NCBI RefSeq assembly: GCF_028689295.1 | Contig: NZ_JAQTWL010000004.1 | Location: 62,001-126,000, forward strand | Direction of reading: 5' to 3' | Source of the DNA: Rhodoferax sp. | GTDB lineage: Bacteria > Pseudomonadota > Gammaproteobacteria > Burkholderiales > Burkholderiaceae_C | DNA: 64,000 nucleotides | Shown here: one piece after another, positions 19,323-30,200 of the stretch | Layout of the letters: the number at the start of each line of letters is the position of its first letter | Numbering within the stretch: position 1 is the stretch's first letter | The notes under the pieces: generated by a model | The model's input: the letters and a program-made list of their open reading frames with translations, nothing else | Told to the model about the DNA's origin: nothing | Databases searched by the model: none | Position numbers and translations under genes: made by a program

Positions 19323-20738
19323 ATGGCCAAGACCGTCGCAGACGTGATGAAGATGGTGAAAGAAAACGAAGTCAAGTTTGTTGACTTCCGCTTTACCGAT
19401 ACCCGTGGCAAAGAACAGCACGTCACCGTGCCTGTGTCGCACTTTGACGAAGACAAATTCAGTTCCGGCCACGCCTTTGACGGCTCGTCGGTTGCAGGCT
19501 GGAAAGGTATTGAAGCCTCGGACATGCAACTCATGCCCGACCCCAACACCGCCAACATCGACCCTTTCTTTGAAGAAACCACGCTCTTTATGAGCTGCGA
19601 CGTGATTGAACCCACCGACGGCAAAGGCTATGAGCGCGACCCGCGTTCGGTGGCACACCGCGCCGAAGCCTACCTCAAGGCCTCCGGCATGGGCGACACC
19701 GCCTACTTTGGTCCCGAGCCAGAATTCTTCTTGTTTGACGATGTGCGCTGGAATTCCGACATGTCCGGCTGTTTCTTCAAGGTTGACGACTACGAAGCAC
19801 CCTGGAACTCGGGCAAGAAAATGGAAGGTGGCAACCGTGGCCACCGTCCCACCACCAAAGGTGGCTACTTTCCCGTGCCTCCGGTTGACAGCACACAAGA
19901 CATGCGTGCTGAAATGTCCCTGATTCTGGAGTCGCTGGGTGTTCCGGTCGAAGTGTTCCACCATGAGGTGGCGTCGCCGGGTCAGTGCGAGCTGGGCACC
20001 AAGTTCAGCACGCTGGTCGAGCGCGCCGACTGGACCCAAATTTTGAAATACGTGGTGCAAAACGTGGCCAATGCCTACGGCAAAACCGCCACCTTCATGC
20101 CCAAGCCCGTCGTCGGTGACAACGGCAGTGGTTGCCACGTGCACCAGTCGGTCTGGAAAGATGGCAAAAATCTGTTTGCCGGTGACGGTTATGCGGGCTT
20201 GAGCGACTTTGCCCTGTACTACATCGGCGGCATCATCAAACATGCCCGTGCCCTGAACGCCATCACCAACCCCGGCACCAACAGCTACAAGCGCCTGGTG
20301 CCAGGCTTCGAGGCACCGGTCAAGCTGGCTTACTCGGCAAAAAACCGCTCGGCTTCGATCCGTATTCCCTACGTGGCCAACCCCAAGGGTCGTCGTGTCG
20401 AGGCCAGGTTCCCCGATCCGCTGATGAACCCCTACCTGGGTTTCTCGGCCCTGCTGATGGCCGGTCTGGACGGTGTGGAAAACAAGATCCATCCGGGCGA
20501 AGCAGCCACCAAAGACCTGTACCATCTGCCGCCCGAAGAAAACGCCAAGATTCCGACGGTGTGCCACAGCCTGGATCAGGCGCTCGAATGCCTGGATGCA
20601 GACCGTGCGTTCCTGACCAAGGGCGGCGTCTTCACCGACGGCCTGCTGGACGCCTACATCGAGCTCAAGATGGGCGAAGTCACGCGCATGCGCATGGCCA
20701 CGCACCCGATTGAATTCGACATGTACTATTCGCTGTAA
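19323..20738 (+). CDS. glnA: Glutamine synthetase, type I
   Basis: Dodecameric enzyme making glutamine from glutamate, ammonia and ATP. The 471-residue frame begins [18 protein letters not shown] and contains [11 protein letters not shown] (latch loop), the metal site [19 protein letters not shown] and [13 protein letters not shown] (substrate loop). The adenylylation motif DLYHLPPEE with Tyr400 means it is the GSI-beta form controlled by GlnE. GGAG stands 7 bases before the ATG. A sigma-54 promoter and two NtrC-like boxes lie upstream and ntrB/ntrC follow downstream, so nitrogen control is locally self-contained. It ends at a strong terminator. Confidence 0.98.
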   Translation: MAKTVADVMKMVKENEVKFVDFRFTDTRGKEQHVTVPVSHFDEDKFSSGHAFDGSSVAGWKGIEASDMQLMPDPNTANIDPFFEETTLFMSCDVIEPTDGKGYERDPRSVAHRAEAYLKASGMGDTAYFGPEPEFFLFDDVRWNSDMSGCFFKVDDYEAPWNSGKKMEGGNRGHRPTTKGGYFPVPPVDSTQDMRAEMSLILESLGVPVEVFHHEVASPGQCELGTKFSTLVERADWTQILKYVVQNVANAYGKTATFMPKPVVGDNGSGCHVHQSVWKDGKNLFAGDGYAGLSDFALYYIGGIIKHARALNAITNPGTNSYKRLVPGFEAPVKLAYSAKNRSASIRIPYVANPKGRRVEARFPDPLMNPYLGFSALLMAGLDGVENKIHPGEAATKDLYHLPPEENAKIPTVCHSLDQALECLDADRAFLTKGGVFTDGLLDAYIELKMGEVTRMRMATHPIEFDMYYSL

Positions 20739-20753
20739 TTGCCTTTCAGGGTC

Positions 20754-20786
20754 AAAAAAGGACGGCTCATGCCGTCCTTTTTTATT
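20754..20786 (+). terminator. Rho-independent terminator after glnA
   Basis: AAAAAAGGACGGC, loop TCAT, GCCGTCCTTTTTT: a perfect 13-bp stem with T run, 16 bases after the stop. It separates glnA from the downstream hypothetical gene and ntrBC. Confidence 0.93.
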
Positions 20787-20868
20787 GTGGGAAACTCACT
20801 ACCCATGCATTCGGCATTGACGCCATGGGGCGGCCCTGCCATTGCCAATCAGAGGGGCTTGAATTGTT

Positions 20869-21366
20869 ATGACACAAATCACCTGGACAGGCTTGTTGTT
20901 GCTGGCGCTGTGTGCCAGCGCGCAGGCCCAAGACCGCATCTACCGCTGCGGCAATGCGTACACCAACACCGTGACGCAGGAACAGGCAAAAAAGTGCAAA
21001 CTGGTCGAAGGTGGCAACATCACGGTGGTGCAGGGCACACGCCCGGCCAAAGCCTACCCGCCAGCCAGTGCCGCCAGTGCCGCCAGTTCAGGCCCGCGCG
21101 TGAATGCGGCCGAACAAAAATCGCGTGACGCCGATGCGCGCCTGATCTTGCAGTCGGAACTGAAAAAAGCTGAAGTGTTGCAAGCTGAGTTGCTCAGGGA
21201 ATACAACAACGGCTTGCCCGAAAAGCGCGGCGATGAAATGCGCAATGAGCAGCGCTTCCTTGACCGTGTGGTCGAACTCAAGGCCAAACTCGCGCGCAAC
21301 GAGAGCGACGTGGCAGGCATCCGCCGCGAACTTGAACGCCTGCCCGCGAGCAGCGGTGCGCGCTAG
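20869..21366 (+). CDS. Conserved small secreted protein between glnA and ntrB (unknown function)
   Basis: A 165-residue protein with a clear signal peptide (TGLLLLALCASAQAQ, cut near residue 21). It continues with IYRCGNAYTN and KKCKLVEGGN, two Cys in a pattern like DUF4124 periplasmic proteins, then an Ala/Ser-rich linker and a C-terminal charged coiled coil (about 85-155, LQSELKKAEVLQAELLREY and similar). It is predicted to be periplasmic. Its place between glnA and ntrB suggests a link to nitrogen status only by position. It is preceded by the glnA terminator and followed by ntrB after 37 bases, so it may be transcribed with ntrBC. No enzyme motif is visible. Confidence 0.75.
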   Translation: MTQITWTGLLLLALCASAQAQDRIYRCGNAYTNTVTQEQAKKCKLVEGGNITVVQGTRPAKAYPPASAASAASSGPRVNAAEQKSRDADARLILQSELKKAEVLQAELLREYNNGLPEKRGDEMRNEQRFLDRVVELKAKLARNESDVAGIRRELERLPASSGAR

Positions 21367-21403
21367 TTTTTTTTGAGCTACGGTACCTGGGCAATCTGCA
21401 CGC

Positions 21404-22504
21404 ATGAACGTGAAACTGTCTCTTCCCAAACTCAGGCCGCCGCAAACGGGCAAGCCGAACCAGCGTTTTGTCGCATTCGATTTATTGGCCACGCTGGTGG
21501 CAGTGGTGCAAAGCGACGGCACCGTCACGTTTGCCAATGCCGCTCTGGAAGATGCGCTGGGCATCTCGCGGCGCACCATTGTGGGATCGCATTTGCCTGA
21601 CGCCTTCACCGAACCAAGCCATTTGCGAACCGCGCTCCAGGGCGCTGGGAGCAATGAGTTTGCCGCCCTGCGCTACGATGCAAAACTGCTGCGCCTGGGA
21701 CGGGAACTGTTGCCAGTGCACGTGATCGTGACGCAGACTGAAAGCGCCGACATCATCGTCGAGTTGTTGCCGCTGGAGCAGCAGACGCGCCAGGACCGCG
21801 AGGAACGCCTGGCCGAACAGGCGCAGGCCAACAAGGAACTGATACGCAACCTGGCGCACGAAATCAAGAACCCACTGGGCGGCATCCGCGGTGCCGCCCA
21901 GTTGCTGGAGCTGGAAATGGCCCAGCCCGAACTCACCGAGTACACCCAGGTCATCATCCATGAAGCCGACCGCCTGCAGTCGCTGGTGGATCGCCTGCTG
22001 GCACCACACCGGCGGCCCCATGTGGTGGGCGATGTCAACATCCACGAGGTCTGTGAACGGGTGCGCTCGCTGATTCTCGCGGAGTTTCCCAAAGGCCTCG
22101 ACGTGGTGCAGGACTACGATACATCGATCCCCGAGTTCCGCGGCGACCGCGAGCAGCTCATTCAGGCCCTGATCAACATTGCCCACAACGCGGCGCAGTC
22201 TCTGACCGAGCGCATCAGCCGGGGCGATGCGCAAATTATTTTTCGCACGCGGGTGGCGCGCCAGACCACTTTCGGCAAACAGCGTTATAGGTTGGCACTG
22301 GAATTGCATGTGATTGACAACGGGCCTGGCGTGCCAGACTCGATCAAAGACCGTATCTTTTACCCGCTGGTGTCGGGGCGGGAGGGTGGCTCCGGGCTGG
22401 GTCTGACATTGGCACAAACCTTTGTCCAGCAGCACCATGGTTTGATCGAGTGTGACAGCGTGCCGGGTTGTACTGATTTCAAGATCCTGATTCCTCTGCC
22501 CTGA
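21404..22504 (+). CDS. ntrB: Nitrogen regulation sensor histidine kinase NtrB (GlnL)
   Basis: Cytoplasmic two-component kinase/phosphatase that phosphorylates NtrC when nitrogen is short. The 366-residue protein has an N-terminal PAS-like domain (about 25-125), the phospho-acceptor motif NLAHEIKNPLGG with His152, the N box (ALINIAHNAAQSL) and the G boxes VIDNGPGVPD and GREGGSGLGLTLAQ. No membrane helix is present, as expected for NtrB. ntrC follows after 57 bases. Confidence 0.94.
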   Translation: MNVKLSLPKLRPPQTGKPNQRFVAFDLLATLVAVVQSDGTVTFANAALEDALGISRRTIVGSHLPDAFTEPSHLRTALQGAGSNEFAALRYDAKLLRLGRELLPVHVIVTQTESADIIVELLPLEQQTRQDREERLAEQAQANKELIRNLAHEIKNPLGGIRGAAQLLELEMAQPELTEYTQVIIHEADRLQSLVDRLLAPHRRPHVVGDVNIHEVCERVRSLILAEFPKGLDVVQDYDTSIPEFRGDREQLIQALINIAHNAAQSLTERISRGDAQIIFRTRVARQTTFGKQRYRLALELHVIDNGPGVPDSIKDRIFYPLVSGREGGSGLGLTLAQTFVQQHHGLIECDSVPGCTDFKILIPLP

Positions 22505-22561
22505 TCGCAAGCTGGCTGAACGCCATTGCGGCCAGGGTCCAACTTAAGGTAAGAAAACGTA

Positions 22562-24064
22562 ATGAAGCCCATTTGGATCGTAGATGATGACCAGTCCATT
22601 CGCTTCGTGCTGGAAAAGGCCTTGCTGCGCGAGCAATTGCCCAGCCGCAGTTTTACCAGTGCGCGCGAAGTGCTGACCGCGCTCGAGGAGGACAAACCGC
22701 CGCAAGTGCTGGTCAGCGACATCCGCATGCCGGGCGGCTCGGGGCTCGATCTGCTCGACAAGGTCAAGGCCAGATACCCAGGCCTGCCGGTCATTATCAT
22801 GACGGCCTACTCCGACCTTGACAGCGCCGTGTCGGCCTTTCAGGGCGGCGCTTTCGAATACCTGCCCAAGCCGTTCGACCTGTCCAAGGCGGTCGAGCTG
22901 ATTCGCCGCGCCGTGGAAGAAAGCCATCGCGAAGAGGTGGCTGACGAAGCCATGGCCGAGGCGCCCGAGATGCTGGGCCAGGCGCCCGCCATGCAGGACG
23001 TGTTTCGCGCCATTGGCAGGCTCAGCCAAAGCAACGTCACTGTCATGATCACCGGCGAATCTGGCACGGGCAAGGAGCTGGTGGCGCGCGCGCTGCACAA
23101 GCATTCGCCGCGGGCCAAAGGACCGTTTGTGGCCATCAACACGGCCGCAATTCCCAAGGACTTGCTCGAATCCGAACTCTTCGGCCACGAGCGCGGCGCC
23201 TTTACCGGCGCGCAAACCATGCGCCGCGGACGCTTCGAGCAGGCCGACGGTGGCACGCTGTTTCTGGACGAAATTGGCGACATGCCGTACGACTTGCAAA
23301 CCCGGCTGTTGCGGGTGCTGTCGGACGGCCATTTCTACCGCGTCGGCGGCCACAGCGCGGTCAAGACCAACGTGCGGGTGATTGCCGCCACGCACCAGGA
23401 CCTGGAGCAGCGCGTCAAGGAAGGTGCCTTCCGCGAGGACCTGTTTCACCGCCTCAACGTCATCCGCCTGCGCTTGCCGACTTTGCGCGAGCGGCGCGAA
23501 GACATTCCCATGCTGACGCGCCACTTCTTGCTGCAAAGCGCGCGCCAGTTGGGCGTCGAGCCCAAGCGCATTTCGGACGCGGCGCTGGCATGGCTGGGGC
23601 AGTTTGCCTTTCCGGGCAACGTGCGCCAGCTGGAAAATATGTGCCACTGGGTCACCGTCATGGCGCCGGCGCAAGTCATCGAGCCCAAAGACCTGCCGCC
23701 TGAAGTGGGGGTATCGAACGCGTTGCCTGACGCGTTGATGGCGATGGAAAACCATGACCAGTCCGCAGCGCCCTTGGCACAGCAAGCGTTGCCTGATCTC
23801 CCTGTGCTGCCGGATTTTGCTGCTGCGCCAGCTGTATCGGCCGCACTGTCGAATGGCTGGGAGCAGGGCCTGGAAGCCGAGGCCAACACTCTGCTGGCCA
23901 CCGATCGCACCGACGTGTGGGACACGCTAACGGCCCGCTTCGAGTCTCGCCTGATTCACGCTGCGCTGGCCGCCACGCGCGGGCGGCGCATCGACGCGGC
24001 GCAAAAACTCGGCATCGGCCGCAACACCATCACCCGCAAGATTCAGGAGCTTGGCCTCGAATAA
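22562..24064 (+). CDS. ntrC: Nitrogen regulation response regulator NtrC (GlnG)
   Basis: Sigma-54 activator of 500 residues. The receiver domain (1-120) has DDD at 8-10, phospho-acceptor Asp53 (VSDIRMPGG) and the conserved Lys in EYLPKPFD. The AAA+ domain shows GESGTGKE (Walker A), the GAFTGA loop that contacts sigma-54 and GGTLFLDEIGD (Walker B). A linker rich in Ala and Pro precedes a Fis-type HTH (AAQKLGIGRNTITRKIQELGLE) at the end. It is the likely protein for the two boxes upstream of glnA. AAGGTAAG lies before the ATG. It converges on xthA with 8 bases between stops. Confidence 0.96.
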   Translation: MKPIWIVDDDQSIRFVLEKALLREQLPSRSFTSAREVLTALEEDKPPQVLVSDIRMPGGSGLDLLDKVKARYPGLPVIIMTAYSDLDSAVSAFQGGAFEYLPKPFDLSKAVELIRRAVEESHREEVADEAMAEAPEMLGQAPAMQDVFRAIGRLSQSNVTVMITGESGTGKELVARALHKHSPRAKGPFVAINTAAIPKDLLESELFGHERGAFTGAQTMRRGRFEQADGGTLFLDEIGDMPYDLQTRLLRVLSDGHFYRVGGHSAVKTNVRVIAATHQDLEQRVKEGAFREDLFHRLNVIRLRLPTLRERREDIPMLTRHFLLQSARQLGVEPKRISDAALAWLGQFAFPGNVRQLENMCHWVTVMAPAQVIEPKDLPPEVGVSNALPDALMAMENHDQSAAPLAQQALPDLPVLPDFAAAPAVSAALSNGWEQGLEAEANTLLATDRTDVWDTLTARFESRLIHAALAATRGRRIDAAQKLGIGRNTITRKIQELGLE

Positions 24065-24072
24065 GTCGTGGA

Positions 24073-24882
24073 TCAGCGCAGTTCGACGACCACCGGTGCG
24101 TGGTCGCTGGGGCGCTCGTTCTTGCGCGGTGTTTTGTCGATCCAGCAGGCCGCTACCTGGGGCTTGAGCGCGTTGCTCACCAGAATGTGGTCGATGCGCA
24201 TGCCGTGGTTGCGCCTGAAACCAAAGTCGCGGTAGTCCCACCAGGAATAGCTTTTGGCGGCTTGCGGAAACAGTCGGTGCGCGTCATGCAGGCCCAGCGC
24301 GATCAGCGCGTTCAACTCGTAGCGCTCCTCGTCGGTGCAATGAATCTGGTCTTTCATGCCCACCGGGTCCCACACATCGGCGTCGTCGAAGGTGATGTTG
24401 AAGTCACCCATCAGCACCAGCCTGGGGCGGGTGAGCAGCTCGGCGCGCAGCCAGTCGCGCAGCCCCTTGAGCCAGGCCAGTTTGTACTCGAACTTGTCGC
24501 TGCCGGGCTCCTGGCCGTTGGGAAAATACGCGCCCACGACCCGGATGCCGGTTGATGGGATGTCCGCTGACGCAGGCGCTGCGTCAGCCTCAGAAGCAAA
24601 TGTTGCACTGATCACACGCGCCAGCTCGTCACTGAAGCCGGGAATGTTGCGCATCACGTCGAGCGCCGGTGTCTTGCTGATCAGCGCCACGCCGTTGTAG
24701 GTTTTCTGGCCGAAACACACCGACTGGTAGCCCGCCGCCGCAAACGCGTCATGCGGGAATTTGTCGTCGCTGAGCTTGAGCTCCTGCAGCGCCAGCACAT
24801 CGACCGGGTTGGCGCCAAGCCAGTCCAGCACTTGCGGCAGACGCACGGTGAGCGAATTGATGTTCCAGGTGGCAAGTTTCAT
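24073..24882 (-). CDS. xthA: Exodeoxyribonuclease III
   Basis: AP endonuclease / 3'-5' exonuclease of base excision repair, 269 residues. It starts MKLATWNINSLTVRLPQVLDWL and has the metal Glu in LQELKLSDDKFP, GDFNIT in the core and the terminal SDHAPVVVEL with the catalytic Asp-His pair, all standard for the EEP (XthA) family. The start lies four bases after the folA stop, so it is the last gene of the thyA-EamA-folA-xthA series. Confidence 0.95.
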   Translation of the reverse strand: MKLATWNINSLTVRLPQVLDWLGANPVDVLALQELKLSDDKFPHDAFAAAGYQSVCFGQKTYNGVALISKTPALDVMRNIPGFSDELARVISATFASEADAAPASADIPSTGIRVVGAYFPNGQEPGSDKFEYKLAWLKGLRDWLRAELLTRPRLVLMGDFNITFDDADVWDPVGMKDQIHCTDEERYELNALIALGLHDAHRLFPQAAKSYSWWDYRDFGFRRNHGMRIDHILVSNALKPQVAACWIDKTPRKNERPSDHAPVVVELR

Positions 24883-24886
24883 GGTT

Positions 24887-25375
24887 TCACAAATCCTTTT
24901 GATAGGTCACGAAACTGTAGCCCAGTCCCGTGCTGCTGACTTGCGATTCTCGCGCCACCTCCTGCCACTCAGGCCCAAAACCGGGGGCGAAGGCATCTCC
25001 TTCAAAGTCCACATCGAGCTCGGTCACCACGGCGCGGCTGGCCAGCGCCAGCGCCTGGGTGTACAACTCGGCGCCGCCAATCACCCACGCCGTGCTCTCA
25101 ATCGGGCAGGCGGCACAGGCGGCCTCAAGTGAGTTCACCACCATGGCGCCATCTGCCGTCCAGTCGGGCTGGCGCGTCACCACCACGTTGAGACGACCGG
25201 GCAGCGGGCGAAATTTGAGCGGCAGCGAGTCCCAGGTCTTGCGGCCCATGATGACCGGGCAGCCCAGCGTGGTGCGCTTGAAGTGCGCCATGTCTTCGGG
25301 CAGGTGCCAGGGCAGGGCATTTTGCTTGCCGATGACGCCATTGCGGGCGCGGGCCAGGATCAGATTGAGTTTCAT
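24887..25375 (-). CDS. folA: Dihydrofolate reductase
   Basis: NADPH-dependent enzyme regenerating tetrahydrofolate. The 162-residue protein shows RNGVIGKQNALPWHLPEDMAHF with the catalytic acidic residue in the PED segment, GRKTWDSLP and GGAELYTQAL, matching the family in length and order. It is functionally linked to thyA two genes upstream, which consumes methylene-THF and makes dihydrofolate. The start ATG (25375) overlaps the transporter stop in an ATGA junction. Confidence 0.96.
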   Translation of the reverse strand: MKLNLILARARNGVIGKQNALPWHLPEDMAHFKRTTLGCPVIMGRKTWDSLPLKFRPLPGRLNVVVTRQPDWTADGAMVVNSLEAACAACPIESTAWVIGGAELYTQALALASRAVVTELDVDFEGDAFAPGFGPEWQEVARESQVSSTGLGYSFVTYQKDL

Positions 25376-26259
25376 AAGCTAGTTGCAGGTTTGCGCGATG
25401 GCAGCAGCACCGCGGCGATGGCGGCCATGACGCACAGCACGGCCACCAGGTCTTGCCAGCCCGGCATCTCGCTCACGATCAGGGTGGCGCTCAGGGTGCC
25501 CACCAGCGGGATCGCCATGATGCTCATGGCGCTGGTGGCGGGTGGCAGGTGGCGCGCCATGCCAAACCAGATGATCTGGGCAAAGCCGTAGTTGATGAGC
25601 GCGCCGTAGACCAGGCTGCCCCACATCGGGCCAGAAAATTGCCAGCTCGGCCAGGGTTCCAGCACGGCGGCAAACAGCCACAGGCAGACGCTGGCCAGAA
25701 TCAGCATCCACACGGTGAGCGTTTCCATCGGCAGCGTCAAATGCGCGCGGCGCATCATCAGCGTGCCCGCGGCCCAAGACAGTGCGGCCAGTTCCATCCA
25801 GACAATGCCCCGCGGTTTGCCGGTGATGGCGGTGAGCTCGTTGAAGGTGAGCAGGGCAATGGTCAACGCCACGGCCAGCATGGCAAAAACGATGCGCCGG
25901 GTGAGCTTCTCCCTGAACACCAGCACGCCCAGCAGCACCGTCCAGATCGGCATGGTGAAACCCAGAATGGCGGCGCGGCCGCTGGCGAGTTCCTTCACGC
26001 CCAAAATCGCCAGCGTGTGCCAGCCCAGCACATTGGGCAGGCCGAGCGTGATGACGCTGCGCCACTCGGCCCCCTGCGGCCACATGCGCACACCCTTGAT
26101 ACGGTAAAAACTGAACAGCCAGAGCGCGCCAAAGCTCATCGTCAGCGCCCTGAAGTAGAGCGGTGAGAGTTCGCGCAGGCTGTATTTCATCATCGGCCAG
26201 TTGATGCCCCACATCAGCGTGAGGGCGATCAGGCCCCAGATCTGGCGGCGGCTGATCAC
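25372..26259 (-). CDS. EamA-family (DMT) membrane transporter
   Basis: A 295-residue integral membrane protein with about ten hydrophobic helices in two EamA repeats (first begins [20 protein letters not shown]; the second begins around [11 protein letters not shown]). Substrate unknown; the family exports amino acids, purines or drugs. I place the start at GTG 26259, which overlaps the thyA stop (GTGA). An in-frame ATG at 26292 would overlap thyA by 37 bases. It is wedged between thyA and folA with overlaps on both sides, so it is cotranscribed with them. Whether it carries a folate or nucleoside compound is only a guess from position. Confidence 0.82.
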   Translation of the reverse strand: MISRRQIWGLIALTLMWGINWPMMKYSLRELSPLYFRALTMSFGALWLFSFYRIKGVRMWPQGAEWRSVITLGLPNVLGWHTLAILGVKELASGRAAILGFTMPIWTVLLGVLVFREKLTRRIVFAMLAVALTIALLTFNELTAITGKPRGIVWMELAALSWAAGTLMMRRAHLTLPMETLTVWMLILASVCLWLFAAVLEPWPSWQFSGPMWGSLVYGALINYGFAQIIWFGMARHLPPATSAMSIMAIPLVGTLSATLIVSEMPGWQDLVAVLCVMAAIAAVLLPSRKPATSL

Positions 26260-27089
26260 ACGGCCACCGGCGCCTTGATGGCGGGGTGACACTGGTAGCC
26301 GTTGACCGCGAAATCTTCATAAACATAGTCGAAGATCGAGTCGGGCCGGCGCTTGATGTCCAGTGTGGGGTAGGCAAATGGCGTGCGGCTTAGCTGCAGC
26401 GCCACTTGCTCGGCGTGGTTGCTGTAAATGTGGCAGTCGCCGCCGGTCCAGATGAAGTCGCCCACGTCCAGATCGCATTGCTGCGCCACCATGTGCGTCA
26501 GCAGCGCATAGCTGGCGATGTTGAAGGGCACGCCCAGAAAAATGTCGGCACTGCGCTGGTACAACTGGCAACTCAGTTTGCCCTTGCCGCCCGGCACCGT
26601 GGCCGGAGCCACATAAAACTGGAAAAACGCATGACAGGGCATGAGCGCCATTTTGTCTAGCTCGGCCACGTTCCAGGCGCTCACCAGCATGCGGCGCGAG
26701 TCCGGGTTGGTCTTGAGGGTCTGGATGACCTGGCTGATCTGGTCAATGTGGCCGCCGTCCGGCGTCGGCCAGCTGCGCCATTGCACGCCATAGACCGGCC
26801 CCAGGTCGCCAGTGTCGGGGTCGGCCCACTCGTCCCAGATGGTGCAGCCGTTGTCCTGCAGCCATTTGACGTTGGCGTCGCCGCGCAAAAACCAGAGCAA
26901 CTCGACGATGATGGCTCTTAAGAAGACCTTCTTGGTGGTGACCAGCGGAAAGCCCTGGGCCAGGTCGAAGCGCATCTGGTAGCCGAAGACACTCTTCGTG
27001 CCGGTGCCGGTGCGGTCGGCCTTGAAGACACCGTGGGTGTCCACGTGGCGCAGCAGGGTTTCGTATTGGTGGTTGGGTGATTGAGGCAT
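26256..27089 (-). CDS. thyA: Thymidylate synthase
   Basis: Converts dUMP to dTMP with methylene-THF. The 277-residue protein has [22 protein letters not shown], the catalytic cysteine in [12 protein letters not shown] and the nucleotide-binding [12 protein letters not shown], all standard for ThyA. Start at 27089 or 27101; the longer in-frame ATG at 27164 would be translated from the palindromic repeat and is unlikely. No clear Shine-Dalgarno is seen. The stop overlaps the GTG of the transporter gene. It heads a thymidylate/folate/repair series. Confidence 0.95.
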   Translation of the reverse strand: MPQSPNHQYETLLRHVDTHGVFKADRTGTGTKSVFGYQMRFDLAQGFPLVTTKKVFLRAIIVELLWFLRGDANVKWLQDNGCTIWDEWADPDTGDLGPVYGVQWRSWPTPDGGHIDQISQVIQTLKTNPDSRRMLVSAWNVAELDKMALMPCHAFFQFYVAPATVPGGKGKLSCQLYQRSADIFLGVPFNIASYALLTHMVAQQCDLDVGDFIWTGGDCHIYSNHAEQVALQLSRTPFAYPTLDIKRRPDSIFDYVYEDFAVNGYQCHPAIKAPVAV

Positions 27090-27119
27090 GTCGGGCGCCA
27101 TGTTAACGTGAAAAAAAAT

Positions 27120-27200
27120 CGTCATTGCGAGCACAGTGAAGCAATCCATGACCCAGGAGTGCATGGATTGCCACGTCGCTGTGCGAATCGCAATGACGAC
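27120..27200. repeat. Large imperfect palindromic repeat between thyA and hsdR, possible bidirectional terminator
   Basis: The arm CGTCATTGCGAGCACAGTGA plus GCAATCCATG (27120-27150) is mirrored by CATGGATTGCCACGTCGCTG continuing to GCAATGACG (27162-27199). On the minus strand the hairpin is followed by eight T (27118-27111) and on the plus strand by TTTTTT (27202-27207), so it can terminate hsdR and stop transcription from the other side. Short palindromes built on ATTGCGGA/TCCGCAAT-like cores are widespread in proteobacterial genomes; a related core lies at 44221-44250. Confidence 0.75.
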
Positions 27201-27218
27201 ATTTTTTATCAGTAAAGA

Positions 27219-30200
27219 TCACTCCCCCCAGCTCTCCCCCATCACCTGCGCCTGCTGCAGCACCAGGTCCACGGCGGCATCCTGCAGGTCTGGCGGGTAC
27301 TTGTACTTGCGCAGGATTCGCTTCACCAGCAGCCGCAACTTGGCTTGAACACTTGATCGTTGTGCCCAGTCCACGCTCAGGTTCTGGCGCAGTTTCTCGG
27401 TCAGTTCATGGGCGATCTTTTTCAGCGTTTCATCGGTCAGTTCGCGCACGGCTGACTCGTTGGTGGCCAGCGCGTCATAGAACTTGACCTCGTCGTCGCT
27501 CAGGCCCAGTTCTTCACCCCGGCTGGCGGCCTCCCGAAATTTTCGGGCCATTTCCACCAGCTCTTCCATCACCTGAGCCGTCTCGATGGAGCGATTCTGG
27601 TAGCGGGTGATGACGCTGCTCAGCATCTCGGAGAACTTCTTGTCCTGCACCACGTTGCTGGCAAAGCGGCTTTTGATTTCACCCTCCAGCAGCCGCTCCA
27701 GCAACTCCACCGCCAAGTTCTTTTCGGGCAGGTTTTTCACCTGGGTCAGAAAAGCCTCGTCGAGCAGGCCGATGTTGGGCTTGTCCAGACCCACCGCATC
27801 AAAGATGTCCACGACGTTTTCGGACACCACGGCCGAGTTGATGATTCTCCGAATGGCCAGCTCGCGTTGCTCGTCGCTGCGCTTCTTGCCGCTGAGTTCC
27901 TTCTTGGTGAGGATCACCTTGACACCCTGCATGAAGGCTACTTCTTCACGCACGGCCCGGGCTTCGTCCAGCGTGCAGCACAGGGTAAAGGCCTTGCTCA
28001 TGGCCAGCGCCGTATCGGCAAAGCGCTTTTTGCCGTCGCGCTGGCCCTTGGCGGCATCGCCAGACTTCAGGCCCAGCACATGGTTGGCGGCACCGGCCAG
28101 GGTCTTGTGGCCGCCGGTCAGAAAACCGCTGTAGTCAAAGCCGTGCAGCATGGCGCGCAGCACATCCAGCTTTTCCAGTAGCACGCTGAAGGCTTCATGC
28201 GCGTCCACGGTGGGGCGGCCCCGGCCCTTGGACTGGGTGTATTCCTTCATCGCGGCCTTGAGCTCGTTGCCGATGCCGATGTAATCCACCACCAAGCCGC
28301 CCTGTTTGTCCTTGAACACGCGGTTGACGCGGGCAATCGCCTGCATCAGGTTGTGACCCTTCATGGGTTTGTCCACATACAGGGTGTGCACGCAGGGTGC
28401 GTCAAAGCCGGTGAGCCACATGTCGCGCACGATCACCATCTGCAGCGCATCAAACGGGTCCTTGAAGCGTTTCTCCAGCCGTTTCTTAACCTGGGCGCTG
28501 TAAATGTGCGGGCGCAATAGGGCTTTGTCGCTGGCCGAGCCGGTCATCACGATCTTGATGGCGCCTTTTTCGGGGTCGGTGTCATGCCAGTCGGGGCTCA
28601 GCCGGACGATCTCGTTGTACAGGTGCACGCAGATGTCACGGCTCATGGCGACCACCATGGCCTTTCCGCTCTGGGCTTTGTTGCGCTCCTCAAAGTGGCT
28701 GACCAGGTCGGCAGCAACGCTGGCCACGCGTGGTTCGGCGCCAACAATCTTTTCCAGTGCGGCCCAGCGGCTCTTGAGTTTTGACTGGGCGCTTTCCTCT
28801 TCGTCCTCGGCAAGTTCATCGACCTCTTCGTCGAGCAGCGCCAAGTCTTCTTCCTTGAGTTTTAGTTTGGCCAGGCGCGACTCGTAATAAATAGCCACGG
28901 TGGCGCCGTCTTCCTTGGCTTGTTGCATGTCATAGACATGAATGTAGTCGCCAAACACGGCGCGGGTGTCGTGATCGGTACTGCTCACCGGTGTGCCGGT
29001 GAAAGCAACAAAGGTGGCGTTGGGCAGCGCGTCACGCAGGTGCTGGGCGTAGCCGGCCTGGTAATGCGCCGTGGGGTAGTCCGGCGCCGCAAATTCGGCT
29101 TTGTGCGCTGACGGCAGGCCATCGCCGGTGGTCAGCGCCGAATTGGCAGCGGCAGACGCGCCAGCGCGGGGCTTGAAGGTTTTGAGCTTGGCCTCGAAGC
29201 CGTATTGTGTGCGGTGCGCCTCGTCGGCAATTACCACAATGTTGTGCCGGTCAGACAACACCGGGAACATGTCTTCATCTTCGCCGGGCATGAACTTCTG
29301 GATGGTGGCAAACACAATGCCACCCGACGGCCGGTTGGCCAGCTTGGCACGCAGGTCTTGCCGTGTTGTCACCTGCACCGGCTGCTCACGCAACAGGTCT
29401 TGTGCCAGGCTGAACACGCCAAAGAGCTGGCCGTCCAGGTCGTTGCGGTCGGTGATGACCACGATGGTCGGGTTCTCCATTGCGGGTTCCTGCATCACCC
29501 GCGCGGCAAAGCAGGTCATGGTGATGCTTTTGCCGCTGCCCTGGGTGTGCCAGACCACGCCGCCTTTTTGTGAGCCACCGGGGCGCGATGCGGCCACCAC
29601 CTTGTCGATGGCCAGGCGTACCGCATGGAACTGGTGGTAGCCGGCAATCTTCTTGACCAGGCCACCATCGTCTTCAAACAGCACAAAGTAGCGCAGGTAG
29701 TCCAGCAAATAGGGTGGGGCCAGCACACCACGCACCAGTGTTTGCAATTCGTTGAACTCACCCAAGGGGGCCAGCGTGATGCCGTCAATGGTGCGCCAGG
29801 CCATGAAGCGCTCGGCATTGGCAGAAAGTGAGCCCAGCAGCGCCTCGGTGCCGTCGGAGATCACCAGCACCTCGTTGGTCTGGAACACATCCGGGATTTG
29901 CTCCTTGTAGGTCTGGATCTGGTCGAACGCCTTCCAGACGTCGGCATGCTGGTCGGCCGGGTTCTTGAGCTCGATCAGCACCAGCGGCAGGCCGTTGACA
30001 AACAGGATGATGTCGGGGCGGCGGGTGTGGTGCGGCCCCTTGATGGAAAACTGGTTGACCGCCAGCCACTCGTTCTGCTGCGGGCTGGCCCAGTCGACCA
30101 AGCGCACAAAGTCGCCCCGGGTTTGGCCGTCCTTCTGGTACTGCACCGGCACGCCGGTGACCAGCAAGCGGTGAAAGTGCTGATTGGCCGACAGCAACGC

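Noticed and set aside
19320..20705. A 461-codon minus-strand open frame opposite glnA
   Set aside because: Shadow of highly biased codon use in glnA; contains no recognisable domain.
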